From an uncultured Fibrobacter sp. (lineage in GTDB: Bacteria; Fibrobacterota; Fibrobacteria; Fibrobacterales; Fibrobacteraceae), in NCBI RefSeq assembly GCF_900316465.1, contig NZ_ONDD01000009.1, forward strand, positions 46,047-110,046: 64,000 bases of DNA, given 5' to 3'. A program made the translations under genes and the position numbers. This document shows positions 9,593 through 17,785 of this stretch, in pieces. Below the pieces are notes generated by a model. It did no database searches and was not told the DNA's origin. It was given only the letters and a program-made list of their open reading frames with translations. The first letter of the stretch is position 1. The number at the start of each line of letters is the position of its first letter.

Positions 9593-11026
9593 GTGAAAAA
9601 TATATTTCTTCGTTTGACCGTGACTTTTGCTCTGCTCACTCTTCTCGCTTGTGACGATTCCACATCGGCAAAAGCAGATGAGTCGAGTTCTTCCCGAAAA
9701 GCACAGAGTTCCTCTTCATCTTCTTTGGTTAATTCATCTAGTTCAAACACGAACGAGATTGAGAGCAGTTCTTCGGTATCTGGACCCGCTTTATGCAAAA
9801 CGGAAAACGAAGACAGTTGTGAATATGGCGAAATCATTGATGACAGGGATTGCCAAATCTACAAGACTGTTAAAATCGGACGTCAGAGATGGATGGCAGA
9901 AAACCTGAATTATAAGACAAGCGACAGTCGCTGCTACAATGACTCGGCGGAATACTGTAAAAAATATGGTAGCCTCTATGACGGATGGGGCTTATCTGAA
10001 CTATGCCCTTCCGGCTGGCATATACCTAGTCGGGATGAATGGAACGAACTGATTAATTTGGTAGGAAAATACGAAGCAGGAAAAATCTTGAGAACGAAAG
10101 AAGGCTGGAATATAACTGAAATTCCCGTGGACGGACTCGGATTTTCTGCTCGTCCGGCAGGTTACTGCAACTCGAAAGAGTGTGGTGACGAGGGAAAAGA
10201 ATCAAGCTTTTGGGGTACCACGGAATGGTGGCATGACTCTTCGATGATGCATTCCGGCTGGTCTACGAATTTTCTGTACGGATTGAACCTAGACAAATAT
10301 GGCGCTTGTGTGACTACTCTCAACCGATATACGTGGTGGTCAGTCCGCTGCGTGCAGGATTCGATTGAAAAAGAACCTCTATTCCACGATAGGGAACAAT
10401 GTATAGAAGAAAGATTCTGTACCGATTCTGTGGCAACCCCATGCAAAACTGCCGATACAGATACATGTAAATACGGAAAGATTGTCGATGAGATATCGGG
10501 TAAAATTTATAAGACGGTAAAAATCGGTTGCCAAATGTGGATGGCAGAAAATGTCAATGATGAATCCTCGCGCGATCGATTTGGCGGAATCTATTGCTAT
10601 AACGACTCTGTTAGCTATTGCGATCAATATGGCACATTACATACATTTCATAATGCTTTTTGTCCGAGTAGTTCGGGATATCATTTACCAGACGATACCG
10701 ATTTCGAAACGTTATTCCGTACGGTAGGTGGCGACTCTATCGCAGGGAAAATGCTCAAATCAACAAGCGGCTGGAAAGACGGGGCGAATGGAATCGATGC
10801 CTTCGGTTTTTCGCTTCTCCCTTCGGGAGTATTGTCTGATGACTATAGTGGCATCGGCGAAAGGGCCTATTTTTGGAGCGGTCCGGAAGACAGCTATTCT
10901 TATAACTACTATTTCATCTTTTCTTCAGCCGATTCTGTAGTAAAATACACGAGCCGTGATACGGACGGAATGGCCGTCCGCTGTATGAAGAATCTTCCAT
11001 GGTATGATGATCTATTCGAACCTTAA
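9593..11026 (+). CDS. FISUMP lipoprotein with two paralogous domains
   Basis: A 477-residue surface lipoprotein of the Fibrobacter major paralogous domain family (TIGR02145). GTG start chosen for GGAGGT 6 bases upstream. Lipobox LLAC puts the lipidated Cys at 20, followed by a serine-rich linker (about 24-60). Two FISUMP domains follow (about 70-255 and 285-465), each with the family landmarks: YKTVKIG, MWMAENLN-type, CYNDS, YG.L.., CP.GWH/YH.P and a closing VRC. The role of the domain is unknown; it may bind polymers at the cell surface. The last codons (LFEP, stop) run into the right copy of the 44-bp repeat, overlapping the convergent permease gene by 15 bases, so the gene probably arrived by insertion and borrowed its stop codon. 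Confidence 0.85.
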   Translation: MKNIFLRLTVTFALLTLLACDDSTSAKADESSSSRKAQSSSSSSLVNSSSSNTNEIESSSSVSGPALCKTENEDSCEYGEIIDDRDCQIYKTVKIGRQRWMAENLNYKTSDSRCYNDSAEYCKKYGSLYDGWGLSELCPSGWHIPSRDEWNELINLVGKYEAGKILRTKEGWNITEIPVDGLGFSARPAGYCNSKECGDEGKESSFWGTTEWWHDSSMMHSGWSTNFLYGLNLDKYGACVTTLNRYTWWSVRCVQDSIEKEPLFHDREQCIEERFCTDSVATPCKTADTDTCKYGKIVDEISGKIYKTVKIGCQMWMAENVNDESSRDRFGGIYCYNDSVSYCDQYGTLHTFHNAFCPSSSGYHLPDDTDFETLFRTVGGDSIAGKMLKSTSGWKDGANGIDAFGFSLLPSGVLSDDYSGIGERAYFWSGPEDSYSYNYYFIFSSADSVVKYTSRDTDGMAVRCMKNLPWYDDLFEP

Positions 11027-12220
11027 GGCTTCAATCGGGTCAAGGCGGCTTGCCTTGCGGGCGGGGTACCAGCCAAAGAATACGCCTGTCGCAAAGCACA
11101 CGGCAAAGCTCACGATCACGCTGGTCACCGAGACGCTCATGGGCATGTTGAAGGCTATTTTCACGACTTCGGAGGCGGCGATGCCGAGAGCAATCCCGAT
11201 AATGCCGCCTAGCAGGCTGATTATCACCGATTCAAACAAAAACTGGAACATAATATCTTTGCCGCGGGCACCGATGGCCATGCGCAGGCCAATTTCTTTG
11301 GTACGTTCCGTGACGGAAACATACATGATGTTCATGATACCGATACCGCCTACAAACAAACTAATGCCTGCGATAATCGTGAGCACCAGAGAAATCATGT
11401 CAGACGTACTCGTGATGGTCTGAATCATTTCTTCTTGCGTAAATACGCGGAACGGGTCAACGGGCTTAGTCCATCCGCGACGTTCCTTCAGGATTCCCAT
11501 AATTTCTTCAGTCGCCTTTTCGGCGTAGCCTTCGCCAATGGAATTCGCAAAAATCTGGCGGATGTTTGTGGTTGCAGAGAACCTGCGCATCACCGTCTGG
11601 TAAGGCGTGAAAATCACGTCATCGTTGTCTTGCCCGAAGTCGCCGGAGCCTTTCGCTTTCAAGGTGCCGATGACTTTCAGGGGAATGTTCTTGTAGCGAA
11701 TGGTCTTGCCGATGGGGTCGCCTTCGGGGAACAGGTTCTTGACGACGGTCTGCCCGATAACGCAGACTTTGGACATGCGGTCCGTGACATCATCGAACAT
11801 GACGCCATCTTCGATTTCGTAGTTGCGAATCTTGAGGTAGTCGGCAGAAATTCCGCTCAAAGTCGTGGGGGAGTTATTGTTGCCTACAATCGCCTGCCCG
11901 CCCACGGTCATCATCGGGGAAACTCCGTTGATGTAGGTGGCATTTTCGCGGATGGCGATAATGTCGGCTTCTTCGAGGAGCTCGCTGGTAGATTCCTGCT
12001 GCACGCCGCCGCGACGGTCACGGTTCGGCATGATGATGATGGCGTTGGAACCCATCGCGGTCATCTGTTCCTTGATGGAGATTCGGGAGCCTTCGCCCAT
12101 GGCGACCATGGCGATCACCGCCGCGACACCAATCACGATGCCGAGCACCGAAAGGAAGGTGCGCATGCGGTTGCGCAGCAAAGCCTTGAGTGCAATTTTG
12201 ATTAAAGTAAACGGACTCAT
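11012..12220 (-). CDS. MacB-like ABC transporter permease
   Basis: A 402-residue inner-membrane permease of the MacB/LolC/FtsX type. An N-terminal membrane helix (about 20-42), a periplasmic MacB-PCD domain (45-270) and three C-terminal helices (about 280-390) ending RKASRLDPIEALRFE, the usual end of this family. Such proteins with their ATPase act as mechanotransmitters exporting peptides, drugs or lipoproteins, normally with a periplasmic MacA-type adaptor and an outer-membrane channel; neither is in this window. Its start overlaps the stop of the ATPase gene upstream (ATGA), so the two are translated together. The final 44 bp occur again at 9504. Confidence 0.9.
   Translation of the reverse strand: MSPFTLIKIALKALLRNRMRTFLSVLGIVIGVAAVIAMVAMGEGSRISIKEQMTAMGSNAIIIMPNRDRRGGVQQESTSELLEEADIIAIRENATYINGVSPMMTVGGQAIVGNNNSPTTLSGISADYLKIRNYEIEDGVMFDDVTDRMSKVCVIGQTVVKNLFPEGDPIGKTIRYKNIPLKVIGTLKAKGSGDFGQDNDDVIFTPYQTVMRRFSATTNIRQIFANSIGEGYAEKATEEIMGILKERRGWTKPVDPFRVFTQEEMIQTITSTSDMISLVLTIIAGISLFVGGIGIMNIMYVSVTERTKEIGLRMAIGARGKDIMFQFLFESVIISLLGGIIGIALGIAASEVVKIAFNMPMSVSVTSVIVSFAVCFATGVFFGWYPARKASRLDPIEALRFE
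11013..11056. repeat. 44-bp direct repeat, right copy (native permease 3' end)
   Basis: Partner of 9504-9547. Sequence similarity stops sharply on both sides of the repeat. The stretch from one repeat start to the other is 1509 bp and contains only the FISUMP lipoprotein gene. Confidence 0.9.
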
Positions 12221-12972
12221 TCTTCCTCCTCAAACGTTTCCGGCGGAGGGAGGGCTTCGAAGGCTGCCTTGGCGTCTTGCACGTTTTCGTTCTTCACGTC
12301 TTTTTTCAGGAGTCCGTCGCGGAGTGTAATGGTTCGCCCGCTAAAAGTGGCGATGTCGGGTTCGTGCGTCACGAAGGCGATGGTTTTTCCTTGGCGGTTC
12401 AGTTCCTGGAAAATCATCATGATTTCGTAGCTGGTGCGGGTATCCAAGTTTCCGGTGGCTTCGTCTGCGAGAATGATCACTGGGTCGTTCACCAGGGCGC
12501 GTGCGATGGCGACTCGCTGCTGCTGGCCTCCCGAAAGCTGGTTCGGCAAATGGTTCATGCGGCTTTCGAGTCCGACCATTTTTAAAGCTTCGATAGCGCG
12601 GCGGTGGCGTTCTGCGGCAGACACGCTGGAGTTGTATAATAAGGGAAGTTCTACGTTTTCGATAGCCGTGGTTCGGCTGAGCAAGTTGTAACTCTGGAAT
12701 ACGAACCCGAGCTTTTTGCTTCGGATTTTCGCGAGAGCGTCGCGTTTTAATTTTTCGGTATGCTGACCGTCTAGAATGTACTCGCCGGAGGTCGGCTTGT
12801 CCATGCAACCTAAAATATTCAACATGGTCGACTTGCCGGAACCGCTTGTACCCATGATGGTCACGAATTCGCCGGGATAGATGTCAAAAGAGACGCCACG
12901 CAGCGCGTGGACCGTTTCGTCGCCCATTTTGAAGTCTCGGCGGATATTTTGGATAGATAAAATCGGGTTCAT
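12217..12972 (-). CDS. MacB/LolD-type ABC transporter ATPase
   Basis: A 251-residue nucleotide-binding subunit that powers the permease encoded next to it. Walker A GTSGSGKST at residues 41-49, Q-loop FQSYNL, signature LSGGQQQRVAIARAL, Walker B VIILADEATGNLD and the switch His in FVTHE are all present. The first half fits the LolD/MacB ATPase group (typical length 220-250), and the extra ~25 acidic residues at the C-terminus are not part of the core. Four-base overlap with the permease gene. It is divergent from the OmpA-type gene, with 152 bp between them that must hold both promoters. Confidence 0.93.
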   Translation of the reverse strand: MNPILSIQNIRRDFKMGDETVHALRGVSFDIYPGEFVTIMGTSGSGKSTMLNILGCMDKPTSGEYILDGQHTEKLKRDALAKIRSKKLGFVFQSYNLLSRTTAIENVELPLLYNSSVSAAERHRRAIEALKMVGLESRMNHLPNQLSGGQQQRVAIARALVNDPVIILADEATGNLDTRTSYEIMMIFQELNRQGKTIAFVTHEPDIATFSGRTITLRDGLLKKDVKNENVQDAKAAFEALPPPETFEEEE

Positions 12973-13124
12973 AATCGCTAATTAGATGCCTGTCAAGAAC
13001 TTTTGGTTGCAAATCTACTGATTTTCGGGGCTATTTTGGGGTGTGAGCGGCGTCACACTTAGTTTTAATTTGCTGAAAATACTACATTGGAATCAAAATG
13101 TAATAAAGACATGCGAGGGATACA

Positions 13125-15491
13125 ATGAAAAAAATCATTGCTTTGTCACTAGTCGCTGGCGGTCTTGCCTTTGCCCAGTCCGGGCTTCAGGGTGGTACCT
13201 CCGGTATTCATCAACACAACGCCTACACGTTGGGTCAGTGGGGTATCGAACTCGGTACGGGTGGAGATATTTCTTCGGACGCTTGGTCTCAGTCCCGTGG
13301 TGGCGTGCTTTACCAGGGAAACACGGAACGTTCTTTCCATAGGAATGCGGGTACTCTTAGCGGTAATGTTCATGCTGCAATTGGTCTGAAGGATTTCATT
13401 GACCTCGGTGTTGCCCTTCCGCTTTACTACGACCACGCCAACTTGAAAGGCGATGGCGAAGGCGATCTTTGGAAAGCTAGCCGCGGCGACCTGGACGTTT
13501 GGTTGAAGGCCGGCCTCGTGGGTGATGCCAAGAGCTTCTTTGGCCTCGCTATCCAGGGTGATGTCTACTTCCCGACCGGTGACGAAAACGTGGGCGTGCG
13601 TCCTCGTCATGCCTGGTATTTGAATGACAACGGCGGTGTTACCCACCCGTATACCGCTGGTGGATTTAGCTACGCTGGAACCGTGGTGCTCTCCTTGAAC
13701 TTCGGCGCACTTGGTGTGCCGGTCTTGTGGAACACCCATGCAAGCTTTGTTTATGCCGACAAGGGTACCAATACCTTGGTTTATGGCACGGGCTTGAACG
13801 TGATGCCGACCAGCTGGATGGACATCTTTGTTGAATACTCCGGCGAAATGCGTATCGAAGACGGTGCATACCGTCGTGACCCGATGGACGACCCGATGCT
13901 CCTGACTCCGGGTTTCCGCTTCCATCTGCCGTGGCACATCGACTTCGCTTTGGGTGCTGACATTGCCTTCCGCACTCTTAATAACCTCGGCTACGATAGC
14001 GAAAAAGACTTGAAGAACGTGAATGAACACATGATTCATCATGCCAATACGACGGGTAATGTAAGCTATGGCTATGCTCCGACTCCGACGGTTGCTGTGA
14101 CTGCAGCCCTTACCTGGCGCTTCGGCGGTAACGTCAAGGACGTGCAGACCGATAGCGATGCCGACGGCGTACCTGATGCCAAGGACCAGTGCGAAAAGAC
14201 TCCGGCCGGCGCTGTGGTTGATTCCCTCGGTTGCCCGCAGGATTCTGACAAGGATGGTATTTTTGACGGCCTTGACAAGTGTCAGAATACTCGCGGTGGC
14301 GCAAGCGTCGACTCTCTCGGTTGCGAACCGGACTTCGACAAGGATGGCGTTCCTGACGCTCTCGACAAGTGCCCGAACACTGCTGCAGGCGTGAAGGCCG
14401 ACTCTGTTGGTTGCCCGCAGGATACCGATAAGGACGGCGTGTACGACGGTCTCGACAAGTGCGAAAATACTCCGGCAGGTCTCCCGGTTGACGAAACGGG
14501 TTGCCCGGCTGATGCTGACAAGGACGGCGTTGCCGATGCATTCGACAAGTGCCCGAACACTGCTGCTGGCCTCGCTGTTGATACTCTCGGCTGCCCGGCT
14601 GACGCTGACAAGGATGGCGTACCTGATGCTCTCGACAAGTGCCCGAACACCAGCGAAGGTGCCCAGGTGAATGCTGAAGGTTGCGAAGGCGACTTCGATG
14701 GCGACGGCATTCCGGATGCTAAGGACCAGTGCCCGAACACCAAGCAGGGTGTGCCTGTTGATTCTACGGGTTGTCCGGCCGACGCTGACAAGGATGGCGT
14801 GCCTGATGCTCTCGACAAGTGCCCGGATACTAAGGCCGGCTTGAATGTTGACAATACGGGTTGCCCGCTCGACTTCGATAAGGACGGTATCCCGGATGGT
14901 ATTGACCAGTGCCCGAATACTCTGCAGGGCGTGCCTGTTGATTCTACGGGTTGCGCTGCTGACGCAGACAAGGATGGCGTGTACGATGGTCTCGACAAGT
15001 GCCCGGATACTCCGAAGGGTGCATCTGTTGACACCGTTGGCTGCCCGGTCGATAGCGATAAGGATGGCGTGGCTGACTTCCTCGATAAGTGCCCGAATAC
15101 CCTTGAAGGTGTACGTATCGACAAGAAGGGTTGCCCGCTCAACAAGGCTGAAGACCTCGAACAGTTGAAGAAGGGTATTAACTTCCAGAGTGGCTCCAAG
15201 AAGCTCACCAAGGCAAGCTACAAGACCTTGAACAACATCGTGAAGCTCATGAAGAAGTTCAACACCGCCAACATCGAAGTCCAGGGTCACACCGACAACA
15301 CTGGCTCCGAAGAAACCAACAAGCAGATCTCTCAGGATCGTGCCCAGGTTGTGGTGGATTACTTCATCCAGAACGGTATTTCTTCTGACCGCGTTCGCGC
15401 TGTGGGCTTCGGCTCCGACAAGCCGATCGCCGATAACAAGACGAAGAAGGGCCGCTCTAAGAACCGCCGTGTTGAACTCGTACCGTTCTAA
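13125..15491 (+). CDS. OmpA-family outer-membrane protein with eleven TSP3 repeats
   Basis: A 788-residue outer-membrane protein. Signal peptide MKKIIALSLVAGGLAFA, then a beta-barrel-like domain (about 20-335), eleven thrombospondin type-3 repeats (343-672), and a C-terminal OmpA domain (about 685-788) with the peptidoglycan-binding pattern GHTDNTGSEETN...SQDRA and GFGSDKP. The repeats are calcium-binding Asp-rich loops (DxDxDGxxD, then CPNT and GCP), which probably form a rigid stalk between membrane and wall. Start supported by GAGGG 6 bases upstream; the longer minus-strand frame across this gene is a shadow of its codon pattern. Single-gene unit, closed by a terminator. Confidence 0.93.
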   Translation: MKKIIALSLVAGGLAFAQSGLQGGTSGIHQHNAYTLGQWGIELGTGGDISSDAWSQSRGGVLYQGNTERSFHRNAGTLSGNVHAAIGLKDFIDLGVALPLYYDHANLKGDGEGDLWKASRGDLDVWLKAGLVGDAKSFFGLAIQGDVYFPTGDENVGVRPRHAWYLNDNGGVTHPYTAGGFSYAGTVVLSLNFGALGVPVLWNTHASFVYADKGTNTLVYGTGLNVMPTSWMDIFVEYSGEMRIEDGAYRRDPMDDPMLLTPGFRFHLPWHIDFALGADIAFRTLNNLGYDSEKDLKNVNEHMIHHANTTGNVSYGYAPTPTVAVTAALTWRFGGNVKDVQTDSDADGVPDAKDQCEKTPAGAVVDSLGCPQDSDKDGIFDGLDKCQNTRGGASVDSLGCEPDFDKDGVPDALDKCPNTAAGVKADSVGCPQDTDKDGVYDGLDKCENTPAGLPVDETGCPADADKDGVADAFDKCPNTAAGLAVDTLGCPADADKDGVPDALDKCPNTSEGAQVNAEGCEGDFDGDGIPDAKDQCPNTKQGVPVDSTGCPADADKDGVPDALDKCPDTKAGLNVDNTGCPLDFDKDGIPDGIDQCPNTLQGVPVDSTGCAADADKDGVYDGLDKCPDTPKGASVDTVGCPVDSDKDGVADFLDKCPNTLEGVRIDKKGCPLNKAEDLEQLKKGINFQSGSKKLTKASYKTLNNIVKLMKKFNTANIEVQGHTDNTGSEETNKQISQDRAQVVVDYFIQNGISSDRVRAVGFGSDKPIADNKTKKGRSKNRRVELVPF
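14151..15140 (+). repeat. Eleven exact 90-bp coding repeats (TSP3)
   Basis: Eleven consecutive units of exactly 90 bp, encoding 30-residue thrombospondin type-3 repeats of the form D.D.DG..D..D.C..T..G..V...GC. No unit is longer or shorter, so the array has expanded and contracted by whole units only. Confidence 0.9.
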
Positions 15492-15528
15492 TCGGAATTC
15501 TTGAAAAGCTTGTGCAGCTCAGCTGCAA

Positions 15529-15556
15529 AAAAGGGTCGCCGCGAGGCGCCCTTTTT
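15529..15556 (+). terminator. Terminator of the OmpA-type gene
   Basis: AAAGGG-T-CGCC pairs with GGCGCCCTTT around GCGA (one bulged T), ending in a T run. Confidence 0.7.
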
Positions 15557-15563
15557 GTATATG

Positions 15564-15701
15564 CGAACAACGACATATGAGAACTCCAAAAGGATTAGTC
15601 ACTCGTTGTTCGCCCTTCGCTCCGACAATAGGCTAACAGCCTATTGCCATCGCTCGGCAAGAATGCATATAAACATCTCTCGTCTGTAGGACCGTAGGTC
15701 C
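15564..15701. repeat. Intergenic stretch with three inverted repeats
   Basis: The 155 bp between the OmpA-type terminator and the GtrA gene hold three perfect inverted repeats: CGAACAACGA / TCGTTGTTCG (15564-15573, 15603-15612), CAATAGGCT / AGCCTATTG around AAC (15626-15646) and GGACC / GGTCC around GTA (15689-15701). No gene is visible. Probably an intergenic repeat element; the last hairpin may help end the minus-strand GtrA message. Confidence 0.5.
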
Positions 15702-15711
15702 GTTCTTTTGT

Positions 15712-16122
15712 CTATTTAAACACCCACTTCTTGTAGAGCATAAAGCTTGCGACGACATATACGCCGTTGGCGACGATGTTTGCGAAGAAGCCGGGTTTCA
15801 TGAATTGCGAAATGAAGTCGGTGAACGGTTTGCACCAGGCGGTGTTCAAAACGTAAACGGTGGCTTCGAGCGTTACAAAGTTCAAGGCGTAGGCCGCAAG
15901 GAACACGAGGATGAATCGGATGATTTCGGTGCGCTTGCGGTTGTGGCTCTTGAAGTTCCAAATGCGGTTCATCAAGTAGCTGTTGATGGCGCCGAAAATG
16001 AACCCGAGAAAGTTCGAAAGTTCTAGGTTCCAGTCGAGTATTTGGTGCATTACCCAAACCGAGGCGAGGGTAATGAGCGTGTTCATAACGCCAATCAAGT
16101 TGTATTTGATAAAATGTTTCAC
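15712..16122 (-). CDS. GtrA-like membrane protein
   Basis: A 136-residue inner-membrane protein of the GtrA family with four predicted helices (about 8-28, 36-54, 68-92, 108-130). It has the usual family features: FIKYNLIG at the start, FGAINSYLMNRIWNF in the second helix and loop, and a terminal YKKWVF. GtrA proteins are thought to carry undecaprenyl-linked sugars across the membrane for glycosylation of cell-surface polymers. No glycosyltransferase partner is next to it. It is divergent from the CoA-transferase gene, with only 34 bp between the two start codons. Confidence 0.85.
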   Translation of the reverse strand: MKHFIKYNLIGVMNTLITLASVWVMHQILDWNLELSNFLGFIFGAINSYLMNRIWNFKSHNRKRTEIIRFILVFLAAYALNFVTLEATVYVLNTAWCKPFTDFISQFMKPGFFANIVANGVYVVASFMLYKKWVFK

Positions 16123-16156
16123 ACGGGAAAATCTAAAAAATTATTTTTACGGCACT

Positions 16157-17644
16157 ATGACTTGGTTTGATGCGAAAAAGTGTTCGGCGGCCGATGCCGC
16201 AGCAATGATTAACGATGGTGATGTGCTGGGAGTTTCCGGTTTTACTTTGGCCGGTTACCCCAAAGAGGTTCCTACGGCTTTGGCCGCGCGTGCCGAAAAG
16301 ATGCATGCCGAAGGCAAGCCTTTTAAGGTCACGCTTTTTTCTGGAGCTTCTACGGGCGACAGCTGCGACGGGGCTTTAGCTCGGGCGCAGGCGGTGTCGC
16401 TTAGAATGCCTTACCAGAGCAATCCGAGTTTACGCAAGGCGATTAACGCCGGCCAAATCAAGTACATTGATGCCCACCTCGGCAAGATGGGCTACCTCGT
16501 GCGTACGGGCGCTGTGCCTGCGCCGACGGTCGCTATTATTGAAGTCTCGGCCATATTGAGCGACGGTCGCGTATGCCTTTCGACCTCGGGCGGAAACTCG
16601 GTGACTTACCTCGAGATGGCACCCAAGATTATTCTGGAATTGAATACGCGCCTGGGCGATTCCTTTATGGGAATCCATGACACCGCACTTCCGGAACTCC
16701 CGCCGCATGCAAAGCCGCTGGCCATTTATAGCGCCGGCGATCGCGTGGGTTCTGAATTCGTTAAAATCGACCCGAACAAGGTCATCGCCGTTGTCGAAAC
16801 ATCTCGCCTCGACGAAGTGAATCCGTTCGTAGAACCGGATGCAGTCTCTAGAAATATCGGCGAACGCATTCTGGACTTTATCTGCTTTGAAGAAAGCAAG
16901 GGTCGACTCCCCAAGGGAATGGCCTTCCAGAGCGGTGTGGGCAAGGTGGCAAATGCTGTCCTTAGCGCCATGTCCGACGATAGCCGCCTTGGAACGATTG
17001 ACCTTTATACCGAAGTCATTCAAGAAGCCGTGTTCCCGCTTTTAAAGAAGGGCAAGCTCGGTGTCGCTTCGGGTACGGCTCTTACTTTGTCCGAAAAAGC
17101 GCAGAAGGAATTCGTTGAAAATGCCGCCGAATGGAAAAAACACTTGGTGCTTCGCCAGCAAGAGGTGAGCAACAGCCCCGACGTGATTCGCCGCGTGGGC
17201 GTGATTTCCATGAATACGGCGCTAGAAGCCGACATCTTTGGCAATGTGAACAGCAGCCTTGTTTCGGGCTCTTCGATGATGAACGGAATTGGTGGCGCTG
17301 CTGACTTTGCGCGCAACTGCGCACTCGGATTTTTCTTGACTCCCTCGGTTGCCAAAGACGGTGCCATCAGTTCGATTGTGCCTTACGTAAGCCATGTGGA
17401 CCAGACTGATCACGATACCATGATTTTCGTGACGGAACAGGGACTTGCCGACTTGCGTGGGCTTGCCGCCGAAGAACGTGCAAGACTCATTATCAAGAAT
17501 TGCGCCCATCCGGATTTCCGCGAACCGCTCACGGATTTCTTGGAATACAGCCTGAAACATGCGAAGGGTTTACACATGCCCTTGGCCTTGGAACGGGCTT
17601 TCGAAATGCATTCCAGGTTCCTCGAAACTGGAAAAATGCGCTAA
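16157..17644 (+). CDS. Acetyl-CoA hydrolase / succinyl-CoA:acetate CoA-transferase
   Basis: A 495-residue cytoplasmic enzyme of the Ach1/Cat1/AarC class, moving CoA between succinyl-CoA or acetyl-CoA and an acid. Motifs: GVSGFTLAGYPKEVP near the N-terminus, FSGAST, LYTEVIQEA with the presumed catalytic Glu (about 293), MNTALEADIFGNVNS and the CoA-loop GIGGAADFARN (about 380-390). Length is typical. Start at 16157 preferred; an upstream extension of 58 codons would run through the divergent gtrA-like gene and its start. In a succinate- and acetate-forming fermenter this enzyme would conserve energy in acid production, and it lies 4 kb from the decarboxylase sodium pump. No clear ribosome site precedes the ATG. 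Confidence 0.88.
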   Translation: MTWFDAKKCSAADAAAMINDGDVLGVSGFTLAGYPKEVPTALAARAEKMHAEGKPFKVTLFSGASTGDSCDGALARAQAVSLRMPYQSNPSLRKAINAGQIKYIDAHLGKMGYLVRTGAVPAPTVAIIEVSAILSDGRVCLSTSGGNSVTYLEMAPKIILELNTRLGDSFMGIHDTALPELPPHAKPLAIYSAGDRVGSEFVKIDPNKVIAVVETSRLDEVNPFVEPDAVSRNIGERILDFICFEESKGRLPKGMAFQSGVGKVANAVLSAMSDDSRLGTIDLYTEVIQEAVFPLLKKGKLGVASGTALTLSEKAQKEFVENAAEWKKHLVLRQQEVSNSPDVIRRVGVISMNTALEADIFGNVNSSLVSGSSMMNGIGGAADFARNCALGFFLTPSVAKDGAISSIVPYVSHVDQTDHDTMIFVTEQGLADLRGLAAEERARLIIKNCAHPDFREPLTDFLEYSLKHAKGLHMPLALERAFEMHSRFLETGKMR

Positions 17645-17785
17645 AAAGTTCCGTTTTTGCAGTTTTTCTGTGATTAGACGCATTGCCCTTGCGCAGGCGG
17701 GGGGCTTTGGCAAATTCTATTAGCTTTTTCGTTGAAAAAAAAGTAGTTTCTTGTTATATTGCGAGTAGCTTTTTAGGATCGACGA

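Noticed and set aside
9504..11056. Insertion sequence at the FISUMP gene
   Set aside because: The segment between the direct repeats has no transposase and no terminal inverted repeats; kept only as an unexplained insertion.
13149..15290. 713-residue open frame on the minus strand across the OmpA-type gene
   Set aside because: It mirrors the 90-bp repeats and codon bias of the OmpA gene, has no recognisable domain and no start signal; a shadow frame.
15983..16156. 58-codon upstream extension of the CoA-transferase gene
   Set aside because: It runs through the start region of the divergent GtrA gene and adds residues absent from the family; the ATG at 16157 gives the usual N-terminus.
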